Positions 17,022 to 26,113 are shown, numbered from the stretch's first letter. The stretch is 37,917 bases of DNA from an uncultured Bacilli bacterium (GCA_910587775.1 CAJUNF010000002.1:26154-64070); one strand, 5' to 3'. Numbers and translations: made by a program. Notes: generated by a model from the sequence alone, not told the origin.

Positions 17022-18410
17022 TTAAAATTGTATCTGATCCTCTATATATTTTGATAAATCAGCAATTGGTATCGTAACCTGTTTCATAGTATCACGATCC
17101 CTTACTGTAACAGTTTTATTTTCTATACTATCATCATCTACAGTAATACAAAAAGGTGTACCAATCGCATCACTTCTACGATAACGTTTTCCAATACTTC
17201 CCGCTTCATCATAAGATACTTGAAAATCTTTAGATAACATTGCATACAACTCTTTTGCTAAATTCCCATGTACTTTTTTCACAAGAGGTAAAATTGTTGC
17301 TTTAACTGGCGCTAAATAAGGATGTAATTTTAACACAACTCTTTCCTCACCATCCACCATTTCACTAGTATAGCTTTCTGTTAAAATTGCCAAAACAAGA
17401 CGATCAAGCCCCACACTTGGTTCAATAACATATGGAATATATCTCTCATTAGTTTCAGGATCTAAATATCTTAAATCATTTCCAGAATAATCTTGATGAA
17501 CAGTTAAATCATAATCAGTTCGATCTGCAATTCCCCATAACTCATCAAATCCGTGATAATAACGATATTGAATATCTGTTGTAGCCACCGAATAAAAAAC
17601 TAATTCTTCTTTTTTATGATCATGAAATCTTAAATTTTCTTTCGATAATCCTAAACTTAACAAAAAGTCCATACAATAGCTCTTATAATATCCAAACCAT
17701 TCTAAATCTTCTCCAGGTTTACAGAAGAACTCAAGTTCCATTTGCTCAAATTCACGTGTACGGAAAGTAAAATTTCCTGGTGTAATCTCATTACGAAAAG
17801 CCTTTCCTGTTTGTCCAATTCCAAATGGAAGCTTTAATCTCATACTTCTTTGTACATTTAAGAAATTTACAAAGATTCCTTGTGCTGTTTCAGGTCTTAA
17901 ATAAACAACTGATTTCGCATCTTCTGTAACACCTTGAAACGTTTTAAACATTGTATTAAACTCACGTATTCCAGTAAAATCTGAAGATTTACAAACAGGA
18001 CAAGGCACATTTGCTTCCTTAATAAAACTTTCTAGCTTTTCCTTACTCCATCCATCACTAGATTCATCAATTTCTTTTTCATGTAAATAAGCATCAACTA
18101 TTTTATCAGCACGAAAACGATTTTTACATTTTTTACAATCCATTAAAGGATCACTAAAATTTGCAACATGACCTGTAGCTTCCCATGTTTTAGGATTCAT
18201 TAAAATTGCACTATTCATTCCATAATTATAAGGATTTTCTTGTATAAATTTTTTCCACCAAGCTTTTCGTACATTCTCTTTTAAACTAGCTCCTAAAGGA
18301 CCATAATCAAACGTATTAGAAAGTCCCCCATATATTTCACTTCCTTGAAAAATATATCCATATTGTTTACAAAAATTAACAAGTTTCTCTAAATTATTTT
18401 GATGATTCAT
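17022..18410 (-). CDS. glyS: Glycyl-tRNA synthetase (single-chain alpha2 type)
   Basis: 462 residues, the dimeric type (GlyQS) rather than the separate alpha and beta subunits. Landmarks are FQGSEIYGGLSNTFDYGPLG, zinc ligands CKKC and CPVC, PETAQGIFVNF, GQTGKAFRNEITPGNF and the motif 3 region EPSVGLDRLVLAIL, followed by an anticodon domain (about 365-455). The start at 18410 follows GGAGAG and lies 17 bases inside the GNAT gene end. Control by the T-box at about 19480-19593 fits glycine-responsive expression. Confidence 0.96.
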   Translation of the reverse strand: MNHQNNLEKLVNFCKQYGYIFQGSEIYGGLSNTFDYGPLGASLKENVRKAWWKKFIQENPYNYGMNSAILMNPKTWEATGHVANFSDPLMDCKKCKNRFRADKIVDAYLHEKEIDESSDGWSKEKLESFIKEANVPCPVCKSSDFTGIREFNTMFKTFQGVTEDAKSVVYLRPETAQGIFVNFLNVQRSMRLKLPFGIGQTGKAFRNEITPGNFTFRTREFEQMELEFFCKPGEDLEWFGYYKSYCMDFLLSLGLSKENLRFHDHKKEELVFYSVATTDIQYRYYHGFDELWGIADRTDYDLTVHQDYSGNDLRYLDPETNERYIPYVIEPSVGLDRLVLAILTESYTSEMVDGEERVVLKLHPYLAPVKATILPLVKKVHGNLAKELYAMLSKDFQVSYDEAGSIGKRYRRSDAIGTPFCITVDDDSIENKTVTVRDRDTMKQVTIPIADLSKYIEDQIQF

Positions 18411-18951
18411 TTTTTTCTCTCCAATCTTTTTCAAAAATTTCCATTGTAATGCGATCATATCGATTCCCATTTAAATAATAACACTCATGACGTCGTCCGC
18501 ACTCTAAAAAGCCAACTTTTTCATAACAACGGATAGCTCTTACATTAAAATCATATACAGTCAAATCAATGCTATGTAAATGAAGAATATTAAACCCATA
18601 AGAAAGTAAAAGATTTAGCGCTTCAGCACCATAACCATGACTACGATATTCTTCCAAACCAATAAAGATTCCTACTGTAGCTGTCTGATCAATTGCATTA
18701 AAATGCATTAACGAACAATTTCCAATTAATGTATCATTTTCCTTTGACACAATTGCAAAAGTGTATTCTTGATTCTTAAGCGTATCTAAAATCCAATCTC
18801 GTTCTACCTCAACATTCATAACTCTTGTTGAACCATGCGTATTAACTGTAATTTCTGGATCATTCATCCATGTTACATAACTCTCAACATCTTCTATACT
18901 AACTGGTGATAAATATATTCTTTCACCATCTATTTTTTTATAATATTTCAT
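18394..18951 (-). CDS. GNAT acetyltransferase (RimJ/RimL-like)
   Basis: 185 residues. The N-terminal YLSPVSIEDVESYVTWMNDPE and the CoA loop YRSHGYGAEA (about 107) followed by NVRAIRCYEKVGF (about 136) are diagnostic of the GNAT family closest to RimJ/RimL enzymes, which acetylate protein N-termini or small amines. The substrate is unknown. It overlaps both the LOG gene upstream and glyS downstream, so it is translationally linked in the T-box operon. Confidence 0.88.
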   Translation of the reverse strand: MKYYKKIDGERIYLSPVSIEDVESYVTWMNDPEITVNTHGSTRVMNVEVERDWILDTLKNQEYTFAIVSKENDTLIGNCSLMHFNAIDQTATVGIFIGLEEYRSHGYGAEALNLLLSYGFNILHLHSIDLTVYDFNVRAIRCYEKVGFLECGRRHECYYLNGNRYDRITMEIFEKDWREKNESSK

Positions 18952-19454
18952 AAAACACCTTCTAACTCCTTTTCATTTTGAATGATAACTAATCCATCTA
19001 ATATTTCATTACTACTAAATTCCTTTTCTTTCATCGATTCAATAAAACTTATAAGCATATCGTAATAATGATCATAATTAAGAAGAACAATTTTCTTTCT
19101 AGATGTTTTGCTTCTATTTTCTTCTAAAAAAGTAAATATTTCTCCAAGCGTTCCTGTACCACCTGGTAAAAAAAGAATTACATCACATTCTTCCCAAATT
19201 AATTTCATTCTCTCAAAACTAGTATCACAAACATATCCCTTATTTAATTTTGAACCCTCTTCTAAATAATCTTTCAAAATAATTTGAGTTATTGCATCTT
19301 TTGAAAAGGTATTAGCTACCACTCCCATCATTCCAACTATTGTTCCACCAATCACAAGTTCACACCCTTGCAATCTTTTTCCAACCTCTCTTGCTAAATC
19401 AAAATACTTTGAGTCAATATTATCACGAGAAGAACATCCAACAAATACTTTCAT
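18948..19454 (-). CDS. LOG-family protein (lysine-decarboxylase-like nucleosidase)
   Basis: 168 residues with a Rossmann-like fold. Motifs are VFVGCSSRDN at the N-terminus, VIGGTIVGMMG (about 34) and PGGTGTLGE (about 102), the PGGxGTxxE signature of the LOG/TIGR00725-like group. Members hydrolyse nucleoside 5'-monophosphates (cytokinin-activating type) or have unknown substrates. The start at 19454 follows AGGTGAT. It is the first gene after the T-box, so it is under glycine control with glyS. Confidence 0.8.
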   Translation of the reverse strand: MKVFVGCSSRDNIDSKYFDLAREVGKRLQGCELVIGGTIVGMMGVVANTFSKDAITQIILKDYLEEGSKLNKGYVCDTSFERMKLIWEECDVILFLPGGTGTLGEIFTFLEENRSKTSRKKIVLLNYDHYYDMLISFIESMKEKEFSSNEILDGLVIIQNEKELEGVL

Positions 19455-19479
19455 TTTATCACCTACTAAAAAAGAAAAA

Positions 19480-19593
19480 ACTTCCAAAGAGATTAGGGAC
19501 GAGCATTAACCCGCGGTTCCACCCTAATTATTCTTTAGAAGAATCACTTTTATTTATATAGCTCCGATATTCCACACCATCATCGCTTGTATA
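19480..19593 (-). promoter_or_regulatory. T-box leader of the glyS operon
   Basis: The minus strand contains AGGGTGGAACCGCG (19512-19525), the T-box core that pairs with the tRNA acceptor end. An ATTAGGG/CCCTAAT stem and T runs follow as the terminator, and an ATTCTT/AAGAAT stem III lies upstream. Stem I is very short; GGA in its 3' side is a possible glycine specifier codon, but this assignment is uncertain. Downstream glyS supports glycine as the ligand amino acid. Confidence 0.88.
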
Positions 19594-19599
19594 AGAAGT

Positions 19600-19628
19600 A
19601 TTATATGTAATATTTTTAAAAAATGCAA
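19600..19628 (-). promoter_or_regulatory. Promoter of the T-box/glyS operon
   Basis: Minus strand TTGCAT (19623-19628), 17-base spacer, TATAAT (19600-19605), giving a leader of about 140 bases. Confidence 0.8.
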
Positions 19629-19632
19629 TCTT

Positions 19633-20328
19633 TTAATCCACATTTATTCCATTTTTTTGAGCAAATTTCTGAATTCTTTTTCTAATCTTTTGATTTTGTT
19701 TAAAAAATTCCGATGACTTATCTTGATTCTGTTTTAAAATTGACAAAATAGTTATTAAATAATCTTGCTCTAATAAAAGCCATTTTTCATCTTTTAAAAG
19801 GTACTCACAATACTCAAAAAAAGAGAGCGTAGAAATAACATCTATCGAATTAGGATAACCCATGATTGCTTTTGTTATAAGAAAAAACTGTTCAGTTTCA
19901 CTAATAAAACTTTTTTCGTTCTCTAATTGAACATTTGTAATTGCTTCTGATAGTCCTGGAAAAAACTTTTCCCAATTACGCCATTTAAGAATATTATTTT
20001 TATAATCATGAAGAACATAAATAAAATAATTCAAATCCATCACTTGTTTTTTGTGAATCAAACCAGATAAAGAATGAATTTCTTCACGCTTTTCTTGAAC
20101 ATATAAGTAACCATTTGAAATAAGAGATGAAAAATATTTCTTTCTATTTTGTAACAATTTAAAATAATCACAAACATCTTTTAAAGTAACAAAAGAAATT
20201 TGCATCATATCTTCAAATTCTTGAACTATTTTATAATGCGTTTCAAAATCATCTGTTATAAATAAGTAATCAAGAATTAAAAATCTTAACTTTAAACTAT
20301 GCTCATAAGTAAAATTTTCTAATCTCAT
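19633..20328 (-). CDS. Unknown cytoplasmic protein (231 residues)
   Basis: No membrane segment or signal. It is an alpha-helical, Phe/Tyr/Leu-rich sequence ending in a basic segment (KQNQKIRKRIQKFAQKNG). Twelve bases separate it from the preceding gene in the same direction, which also ends in a basic helix plus GI segment (KVKAIGKSEGIHFI). The pair may act together. Function is not recognised. Confidence 0.65.
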   Translation of the reverse strand: MRLENFTYEHSLKLRFLILDYLFITDDFETHYKIVQEFEDMMQISFVTLKDVCDYFKLLQNRKKYFSSLISNGYLYVQEKREEIHSLSGLIHKKQVMDLNYFIYVLHDYKNNILKWRNWEKFFPGLSEAITNVQLENEKSFISETEQFFLITKAIMGYPNSIDVISTLSFFEYCEYLLKDEKWLLLEQDYLITILSILKQNQDKSSEFFKQNQKIRKRIQKFAQKNGINVD

Positions 20329-20340
20329 ATTTTTTTCTTT

Positions 20341-21105
20341 CTAAATAAAATGAATACCTTCTGATTTACCAATTGCTTTTACTTTTCGAATAGATTTTTG
20401 ATTATAATGTAAAAATGATTCTGATACCACATCTTCACCATTGTCATATGTATAATCGCTTAAATCTTTATTATAAATAAGAACATTATATACTTTACCT
20501 AAAAAGTCTTCCTCATGAATTAAGCTAGGATAAAAATGAATTAGATAATTAATATAACGTAAAAACTCTTCCTTACCTGATAAAGAATAAACAAAATCAT
20601 GTTCTCCCTCTAACATTAAAGCTGTAATATCAAATTGCCCTGAAACAAAATCAAATAATTGTTTAGACTTATCATTTTTATCTTGCAAAAAAGCATTAGA
20701 TAATAATCCCGCATAATCCTTTATATTTAAAGCACTATAAAACAATCTTCGTTTAAAATACCAAGCATTTGATCCCAGCTCATTTGCTCTATTTACTGAT
20801 AAAATTCCATTAAGCCATTGCATATCAACTGCACGTTGTGAATGAACAAATGATTTATGATATATTGCGTAAGAAACATATGATTTTATATTATCAGATA
20901 TCCTTGGATATAACGCTCTAAAAGATGCTAATTGACATATATATTCATAAATTAACTCTAAATTTATAATTTTTTGATGAGTACACTCTTCAAAATGTAA
21001 CACATCATCTACACTTTTATTTACATCATTACCCATAAAAATATGATCATAGGCTTGACGTTGAATGCTAGTAATAGCACCACTTGAATAATTTTCTAAC
21101 CCCAT
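20341..21105 (-). CDS. Unknown cytoplasmic protein (254 residues)
   Basis: A soluble, mostly helical protein with a Tyr-rich centre and no recognised motif. AGGTGG lies upstream of the ATG at 21105, and a TATAAT box at about 21130 on the minus strand may start a transcript here. Its basic C-terminus resembles that of the next gene downstream. It lies between recO and the glyS T-box operon. Confidence 0.65.
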   Translation of the reverse strand: MGLENYSSGAITSIQRQAYDHIFMGNDVNKSVDDVLHFEECTHQKIINLELIYEYICQLASFRALYPRISDNIKSYVSYAIYHKSFVHSQRAVDMQWLNGILSVNRANELGSNAWYFKRRLFYSALNIKDYAGLLSNAFLQDKNDKSKQLFDFVSGQFDITALMLEGEHDFVYSLSGKEEFLRYINYLIHFYPSLIHEEDFLGKVYNVLIYNKDLSDYTYDNGEDVVSESFLHYNQKSIRKVKAIGKSEGIHFI

Positions 21106-21140
21106 TTAAAACACCACCTGAAAAAGTATTATAACACATT

Positions 21141-21875
21141 TTAACAAATTTTTTTTATTTTATTTAAAAAATCTTTACTTTTTAAATAAATTCCTGTATA
21201 TTTCTCATAATATCGGCTTAAAAACTGGTTAATCTCATTTTGAACTTCTTCACTAATAGAAAGAGAAGTAATACTTTTAAGATCTACATAATAATATAAT
21301 CGAATCATTTTTACAGTCTTTAAAGAAACAATAACTTCATTTGAAACACAATGACTACATAAATATCCACCAGAATCTGAATCAATGGTAATAATATTAG
21401 TTTTACTACCACAAGAAATACACTCATCTAAATTAAGTCCTACTCCCAAAAAGTCTAAATACTTAATTTCTAGTATATTTGTTAAAATAAGAGGATTTAA
21501 TCCTTGATTCATCTTTTTAACACAATCTAAAAATAAAGGAAAAACATTAACATGATCACTTTCTTTAAAAACTTGTTGTGTTAATTCACTAATATAATTT
21601 AAATAACTAATTAAAGTAATATCAGAATGTAGCTCATAAAAAGGATCGATCACATCAACATCTTTTAATAAAGACAATTTCCCTTCTTTTTTATAAATAT
21701 AAAAAAAGCCATAAGTAAAGCGTAAGGTAACAGCGCGAAGACGACTCTTCATACTTTTTACTCCCTTACACATAATCCCTATTAGGCCATATTCTCTTGT
21801 TAAAACATTGATTACTTTCGAAGTCTCACCATAACTTACTTCACTTAAGATAAAACCTTCGACTTTTGTAATCAT
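21141..21875 (-). CDS. recO: DNA repair protein RecO
   Basis: 244 residues. It loads RecA onto SSB-coated DNA with RecR. The N-terminal OB domain begins ITKVEGFILSEVSYGETSKVI, and a zinc site is visible as CISC (about 149) and CSHC (about 172). The start is placed at the ATG 21875 because family members start MI.K..G; a GTG three codons upstream is an alternative. It begins just after the yqzL stop (TAAAATG). The order era–yqzL–recO matches Bacillus. Confidence 0.93.
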   Translation of the reverse strand: MITKVEGFILSEVSYGETSKVINVLTREYGLIGIMCKGVKSMKSRLRAVTLRFTYGFFYIYKKEGKLSLLKDVDVIDPFYELHSDITLISYLNYISELTQQVFKESDHVNVFPLFLDCVKKMNQGLNPLILTNILEIKYLDFLGVGLNLDECISCGSKTNIITIDSDSGGYLCSHCVSNEVIVSLKTVKMIRLYYYVDLKSITSLSISEEVQNEINQFLSRYYEKYTGIYLKSKDFLNKIKKIC

Positions 21876-21876
21876 T

Positions 21877-21966
21877 TTATTCACTTCTCTTCTGCTTTTT
21901 ATAAGCTAAATAATACTCTATCTTTCCAGTCTTTCGAAACAATTCCCAATATCCTTTAGAATCCAT
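21877..21966 (-). CDS. yqzL: YqzL-like small protein (29 residues)
   Basis: The short frame starts at 21966 (AGAGTGAT upstream) and reads WELFRKTGKIEYYLAYK in its core, close to the W.LF..TG.I..YL.YK pattern of YqzL proteins, which sit between era and recO in Bacilli. The stop is adjacent to the recO ATG. Function is unknown. The length is shorter than Bacillus YqzL (about 47 residues). Confidence 0.75.
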   Translation of the reverse strand: MDSKGYWELFRKTGKIEYYLAYKKQKRSE

Positions 21967-22030
21967 ATAATCACTCTTTCTATAACTATTATGTCATTAG
22001 TTATAGAATTCTATTCAAAGAATATTAAAT

Positions 22031-22918
22031 TTATGCATCAAATTCATTAAAACCTAATTCTTTTAAACACTTATCTTTGTCTCTCCAATTTTTAATGGTC
22101 CGTACATAAAGCTCTAAATATACTTTCTTCTTTACCATTTCTTCTATTTCACGACGAGCAAGCGTTCCAACTTTTTTTAATCGTTCTCCACGTTTTCCAA
22201 TCACAATCTTCTTAATAGAATCACGATCTACAATAATATCAACACTTACTCTTACTAAATCTTTTTCCTCTTCAAAATTTGTTGTTATACAGGTTAAACT
22301 ATGAGGAACTTCTTCAATTGTGACATGTAAAAGTTTTTCTCGTACTAACTCACTAATCATAAAATAAATACTATTACTCGTTTTTGTATGAGGATCAAAA
22401 TACATCACATCATCTTTTAAATAATTTTTAATAACCTCAATCAAGCGATTTACATTATCATTTTTCATAGCACTAATTGGTACAATATCTGAAAAATTAA
22501 AATAATCTTTATATTCATTAATCATTAAAAGTAAGCGTTCATCGCTAATTAAATCAATCTTATTCATGACTAAAATAACTGGTGACTTAGTATTTTTTAA
22601 TGTTTCCATAATAAATTTATCACCATTACCAATTCCAGTAGATGCATCAATTACAAATAAAATAACATCAACATCTTTTGTTAAAGAATAAGATTCTTTA
22701 TTTAAAATCCTTCCAAGTTTCCCTTGTGGTTTATGAATACCTGGAGTATCCATAAAAACAATTTGATAACCTTCTTCATTATATACACCTTGAATAATAT
22801 TTCTTGTCGTTTGAGCCTTATTAGATGTAATCGCAATTTTTTCATTAATTAGTGTATTTAAAAGTGTACTTTTTCCTACATTCGGTCTTCCAATTAAACT
22901 GACAAAACCACTTCTCAT
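22031..22918 (-). CDS. era: GTPase Era
   Basis: 295 residues. It binds the 3' end of 16S rRNA and assists 30S assembly. G1 GRPNVGKST (10-18), G3 DTPG (about 58), G4 NKID (about 120) and a C-terminal KH domain with GKRGERLKKVG (about 240) are all present. GGTGGGG precedes the ATG at 22918. It lies 15 bases after ybeY, in keeping with their shared role in rRNA maturation. Confidence 0.97.
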   Translation of the reverse strand: MRSGFVSLIGRPNVGKSTLLNTLINEKIAITSNKAQTTRNIIQGVYNEEGYQIVFMDTPGIHKPQGKLGRILNKESYSLTKDVDVILFVIDASTGIGNGDKFIMETLKNTKSPVILVMNKIDLISDERLLLMINEYKDYFNFSDIVPISAMKNDNVNRLIEVIKNYLKDDVMYFDPHTKTSNSIYFMISELVREKLLHVTIEEVPHSLTCITTNFEEEKDLVRVSVDIIVDRDSIKKIVIGKRGERLKKVGTLARREIEEMVKKKVYLELYVRTIKNWRDKDKCLKELGFNEFDA

Positions 22919-22933
22919 AACCCCACCTACATC

Positions 22934-23374
22934 CTATCTAACTATTTTTAAATCTTCTAAAATCTCCTGCTGCAAAGAAAACATAACTTTCTCTTCTTCC
23001 TGATTCATATGATCATAACCTAACAAATGCAATAATCCATGTACTACTAAAAATGATAATTCTCTTTTCTCGCTATGACCATAATTCTTTGCTTGTTCCT
23101 TCATTCTTGGAATACAAACATAAATATCTCCTAACACACGTATTTCTTTAGGTAAAAAATTCTCATTATCTTCAAAAGCAAAACTAATAACATCAGTTAC
23201 TTGATCTTTATTACGATTTTCATAATTTATACGTTGAATTTCCTCTTCATTTACAAAAATAACAGAAAGAATAGAATGAAGTGCATCCTCATGTACTAGT
23301 GTTGCTTCTATTACTTCCTCTAAAAAATCATAATCATGATATCCAAAATTATCATTTATCACTACATTATCCAT
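22934..23374 (-). CDS. ybeY: Endoribonuclease YbeY
   Basis: 146 residues. It is a metal-dependent RNase for 16S rRNA maturation and ribosome quality control. The metal site HGLLHLLGYDH (about 113-123) is complete, and VTDVISFAF is conserved. The start at 23374 shares a TAATG overlap with the vanZ stop, with GGGTGG upstream; a longer frame exists but lies inside vanZ. Confidence 0.95.
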   Translation of the reverse strand: MDNVVINDNFGYHDYDFLEEVIEATLVHEDALHSILSVIFVNEEEIQRINYENRNKDQVTDVISFAFEDNENFLPKEIRVLGDIYVCIPRMKEQAKNYGHSEKRELSFLVVHGLLHLLGYDHMNQEEEKVMFSLQQEILEDLKIVR

Positions 23375-23991
23375 TAAAACCACCCAAGACCCATGATTTT
23401 CGTAAAATAAGCCAAACAAATAATACAAAGAATCAAACAAATAATATTATAAAATAAATCACTTTGTAAAAATCTTGGCATATGTTTTTTGATAGCATTA
23501 AGTGCAATATAAAGTAAAAATCCGCAAACTGCACCAACTACATTAAGTATAATATCATCAACATCAAAACTACGCCCAATTTGTAATTGAACTAGTTCTA
23601 CAGTCAAACTACTAACAGCACTAATAAACAAAATATGACTAATTTTGGTTGCTTTCACATATCCAGATACAAAATAACCAAAAGGTAAGAAAATTAAAAT
23701 ATTACCTACAACATTGGAATAAAACAAAGAACTTCCCACTTTATAACGAAACATTTCTGTAAAAGGAACTAAATTTAATCCTCCTGTTGTATTTATTTCA
23801 GCATCTGTAAGAAGTTGAAATAATATTAAAGCATACACTACAAAAACTAAATTTAAAAATTCTTTATAAAAAACAAATCGTTCTTTATTGATACGAATAT
23901 ATGAAACTCGTATTGCTATCATTACAACCATAAAAATAGTAAGCATTGGCCAAACCTTTGCTATTGCGTTTGTTAGTAAATTTAGTACCAT
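23374..23991 (-). CDS. VanZ-like membrane protein
   Basis: 205 residues with five to six membrane helices. The family landmarks are NLVPF (about 72), GNILIFLPFGYF (about 93), SLTVELVQ (about 122) and the FDVDDIILNVVGA motif (about 136). VanZ-like proteins are membrane proteins linked to teicoplanin resistance or the envelope, with no known reaction. In Bacillus phoH, yqfF, dgkA and cdd lie in this stretch; here vanZ stands between yqfD and ybeY. The ATG at 23991 overlaps the yqfD stop region. Confidence 0.85.
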   Translation of the reverse strand: MVLNLLTNAIAKVWPMLTIFMVVMIAIRVSYIRINKERFVFYKEFLNLVFVVYALILFQLLTDAEINTTGGLNLVPFTEMFRYKVGSSLFYSNVVGNILIFLPFGYFVSGYVKATKISHILFISAVSSLTVELVQLQIGRSFDVDDIILNVVGAVCGFLLYIALNAIKKHMPRFLQSDLFYNIICLILCIICLAYFTKIMGLGWF

Positions 23992-23993
23992 AG

Positions 23994-25142
23994 TCAAATA
24001 CCTTCTTCTTTTATTTCTTGAAATTCTTCCTGTTTACTAATATTTTCTAAAACAGCGACAAAAACTTCTATATCCATTTTACTATTATTCATATTTTTTT
24101 TCAAAACTTTTTTATCAAGAACCATTTCATTTTCTCTTAATTTTTGTTGTATCTTCTCATCAACCAAAGAAAATGACTTCGACAAAGCTTCTTCTTCTGT
24201 ATATGTTTTATTTTCAATACGAACTTCTTTTTGAACTACAAAATATATTTCATACCCAAAAATAGAAAATAAAAGCTTTTTTTCATCAACATATCGATTT
24301 AAACGTGGACGAAAAATATATTTATCTACATTTCCTTTAGAAAAACTAATATTATAACGTTTCTTTCCAGTTTCTAAAGAGACTTCATAATCCATTGGCA
24401 AACTAACATTTGTCTTATACCACACTTCTCCCATTACTTTTCCTTCGGCACACACTTCTTTTACAAGCTCTTCATTTGCTTTTAATTCTCCACTTACTAA
24501 AATATCTCCTTCTCTTACAAAATCATTTACCATAACTTTTGACTCTCCAACTGAATAAGAAATCTTTTTTACAATAGCAGATTTCGTAGCAACCAAATTG
24601 CACCGTTCCCTCTTAATATTTGGTTTTGTAATAATTCGTTCCTCAATTCGTACCACATATTGCATTCCATCTACCTCAATCGACATCCACTCCAATTGAT
24701 CTGGAAAATCATCTAATATGTGTTGCTTTATTTTTTCAATTTCTTGAAAATCTTTTTTTAAAGTTAAACGTTCTATACCATAATTTGATAAAGCTTTTAT
24801 AACCAATTCTCTAATATCTTTATTAGAATGAATCACTTGAACATTTACAATAATATTTGAAAAAAAGAAAATCCATGCAAAATAAAATAAAATACCCACT
24901 AAAATAAGCCACTTTTTTTTTAAAACATCTTTCCAATGATAAATTCCATCATGACGTACTTTTTTAAACTTATAACGAATAATCTTTTTTAATTTACTAT
25001 AATCCTGCGCCAATATTTTAAATTGTAAAGAATGATGATTATATTTTGTTTCATAAACTTCAACTCGTGCCTTAAATAATTTTAATAAAACTTGATTTGC
25101 ATTTTTCTCATTTACTTCTATCCATAAAAAATGTTTCATCAT
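23994..25142 (-). CDS. yqfD: Sporulation protein YqfD
   Basis: 382 residues: an N-terminal domain, one membrane helix (about 79-95), then a long outer part (VNVQVIHSNKDIRELVIKAL, EWMSIEVDG, VREGDILVSG) typical of YqfD, a SigE-controlled sporulation protein of unknown mechanism that partners YqfC. The ATG overlaps the yqfC end. Presence of the yqfC–yqfD pair suggests the organism can form endospores or retains part of the programme. Confidence 0.88.
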   Translation of the reverse strand: MMKHFLWIEVNEKNANQVLLKLFKARVEVYETKYNHHSLQFKILAQDYSKLKKIIRYKFKKVRHDGIYHWKDVLKKKWLILVGILFYFAWIFFFSNIIVNVQVIHSNKDIRELVIKALSNYGIERLTLKKDFQEIEKIKQHILDDFPDQLEWMSIEVDGMQYVVRIEERIITKPNIKRERCNLVATKSAIVKKISYSVGESKVMVNDFVREGDILVSGELKANEELVKEVCAEGKVMGEVWYKTNVSLPMDYEVSLETGKKRYNISFSKGNVDKYIFRPRLNRYVDEKKLLFSIFGYEIYFVVQKEVRIENKTYTEEEALSKSFSLVDEKIQQKLRENEMVLDKKVLKKNMNNSKMDIEVFVAVLENISKQEEFQEIKEEGI

Positions 25143-25378
25143 TCCAAAACCATTCTTTCCAAATTCCCAGATAATAATATTTCTTGTGTCTCTAATCTTT
25201 TTACCCGAAAATTACTACCATAAATCTTAAGTAAAAATGATTCCATTTGTAAAACTATTTCTTCCTCTTGCAATTTTACAATATCAACATAATGAAAAAC
25301 ATGAATATGCCCATCATAAATATCAATATAATAATTTTGATCTATTAAAAATTCTCGAACTCGACTTGTTAAATGCAT
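25139..25378 (-). CDS. yqfC: Sporulation protein YqfC
   Basis: 79 residues. The Bacillus-like pattern G-H-I-H-V followed by VDIVKLQEEEIVL and a C-terminal IYGSNFRVKRL identifies YqfC. The ATG at 25378 has GGTGAAG seven bases upstream; an earlier TTG is less likely. The gene overlaps yqfD by four bases. Confidence 0.85.
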   Translation of the reverse strand: MHLTSRVREFLIDQNYYIDIYDGHIHVFHYVDIVKLQEEEIVLQMESFLLKIYGSNFRVKRLETQEILLSGNLERMVLE

Positions 25379-25424
25379 CTTCTTCACCAATAAAGTATAT
25401 GAAACAAAATACTATTTTTTAACA

Positions 25425-25462
25425 AAGAAAAAAGAGAATATTATTTTAATATCTCTTTCACT
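25425..25462 (-). terminator. Terminator of rpsU–yqeY
   Basis: Minus strand GAGATATT/AATATTCTC with one bulge, followed by six T. It includes the yqeY stop codon. Confidence 0.7.
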
Positions 25463-25884
25463 TTCATACTAACAAAAGATAAATCTGCAACATTTCCAAT
25501 TTTCTCTGTTAAAAGCTTCATAACACGCCCCATATCTTTAATAGTTGTCGCCTCAAGCTCATCAATAGCTTTATGAATTTCTTTCAAGATTTCTTCTTCA
25601 CTTAATTCCTCAGGAAGATATTTAGATAAAATAGAAATTTCTTTTTCTAAATCTGCTACTAAAGCAGTACGATCATATTTTTCGTATTCTAACTTAGAAT
25701 CTTTACGAACCTTCACTTGCTTTTTTATCACACTTATGATTTCATCATCAGACAATTCATGTTTAAGATTGATTTGTTCCATTTGTAAAGCGCTTTTAAG
25801 CATTCTTAAAACTCCTAATGAAAACTTATCATTATCTTTCATAAAAGTTTTTAAATCAGCTGTAATAATATCCATTAAATTCAT
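25441..25884 (-). CDS. yqeY: YqeY/GatB-domain protein
   Basis: 147 residues. The pattern DLKTFMKDNDKFSLGVLRMLKSAL then YLPEELSEEEI and the C-terminal MGRVMKLLTEK identify the YqeY family, related to the GatB tRNA-binding tail. Its role is unclear, possibly tRNA-linked. It follows rpsU by 11 bases, the conserved order. The start at 25884 is preferred because AAGG lies at proper spacing; an ATG three codons earlier is too close to it. Confidence 0.92.
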   Translation of the reverse strand: MNLMDIITADLKTFMKDNDKFSLGVLRMLKSALQMEQINLKHELSDDEIISVIKKQVKVRKDSKLEYEKYDRTALVADLEKEISILSKYLPEELSEEEILKEIHKAIDELEATTIKDMGRVMKLLTEKIGNVADLSFVSMKVKEILK

Positions 25885-25895
25885 AAATGTCATCC

Positions 25896-26081
25896 TTAAT
25901 AATTTTTATGTTTTCTTGCGTTACGAATCATTTCTTTCTTTGCTTCTCTTCTCTTAACGCCTGGTTTTTCATAGTGTTTTCTTTTCTTTAGTTCAGAAGG
26001 GACACCGCTTCTAGCAACTTTTACTTTAAACTTTTTTAAAGCTCCATCAATATTTCCGTTAGTTACTACAACTTTAGTCAT
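25896..26081 (-). CDS. rpsU: Ribosomal protein S21
   Basis: 61 residues, very basic, with KKFKVKVARSGV and REAKKEMIRNARKHKN typical of bS21 in the small subunit. A strong GGGAGGG ribosome site and its own strong promoter precede it. It heads the rpsU–yqeY transcript. Confidence 0.96.
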   Translation of the reverse strand: MTKVVVTNGNIDGALKKFKVKVARSGVPSELKKRKHYEKPGVKRREAKKEMIRNARKHKNY

Positions 26082-26113
26082 GAATTATACCCTCCCTTCA
26101 ATTACTACCATAA

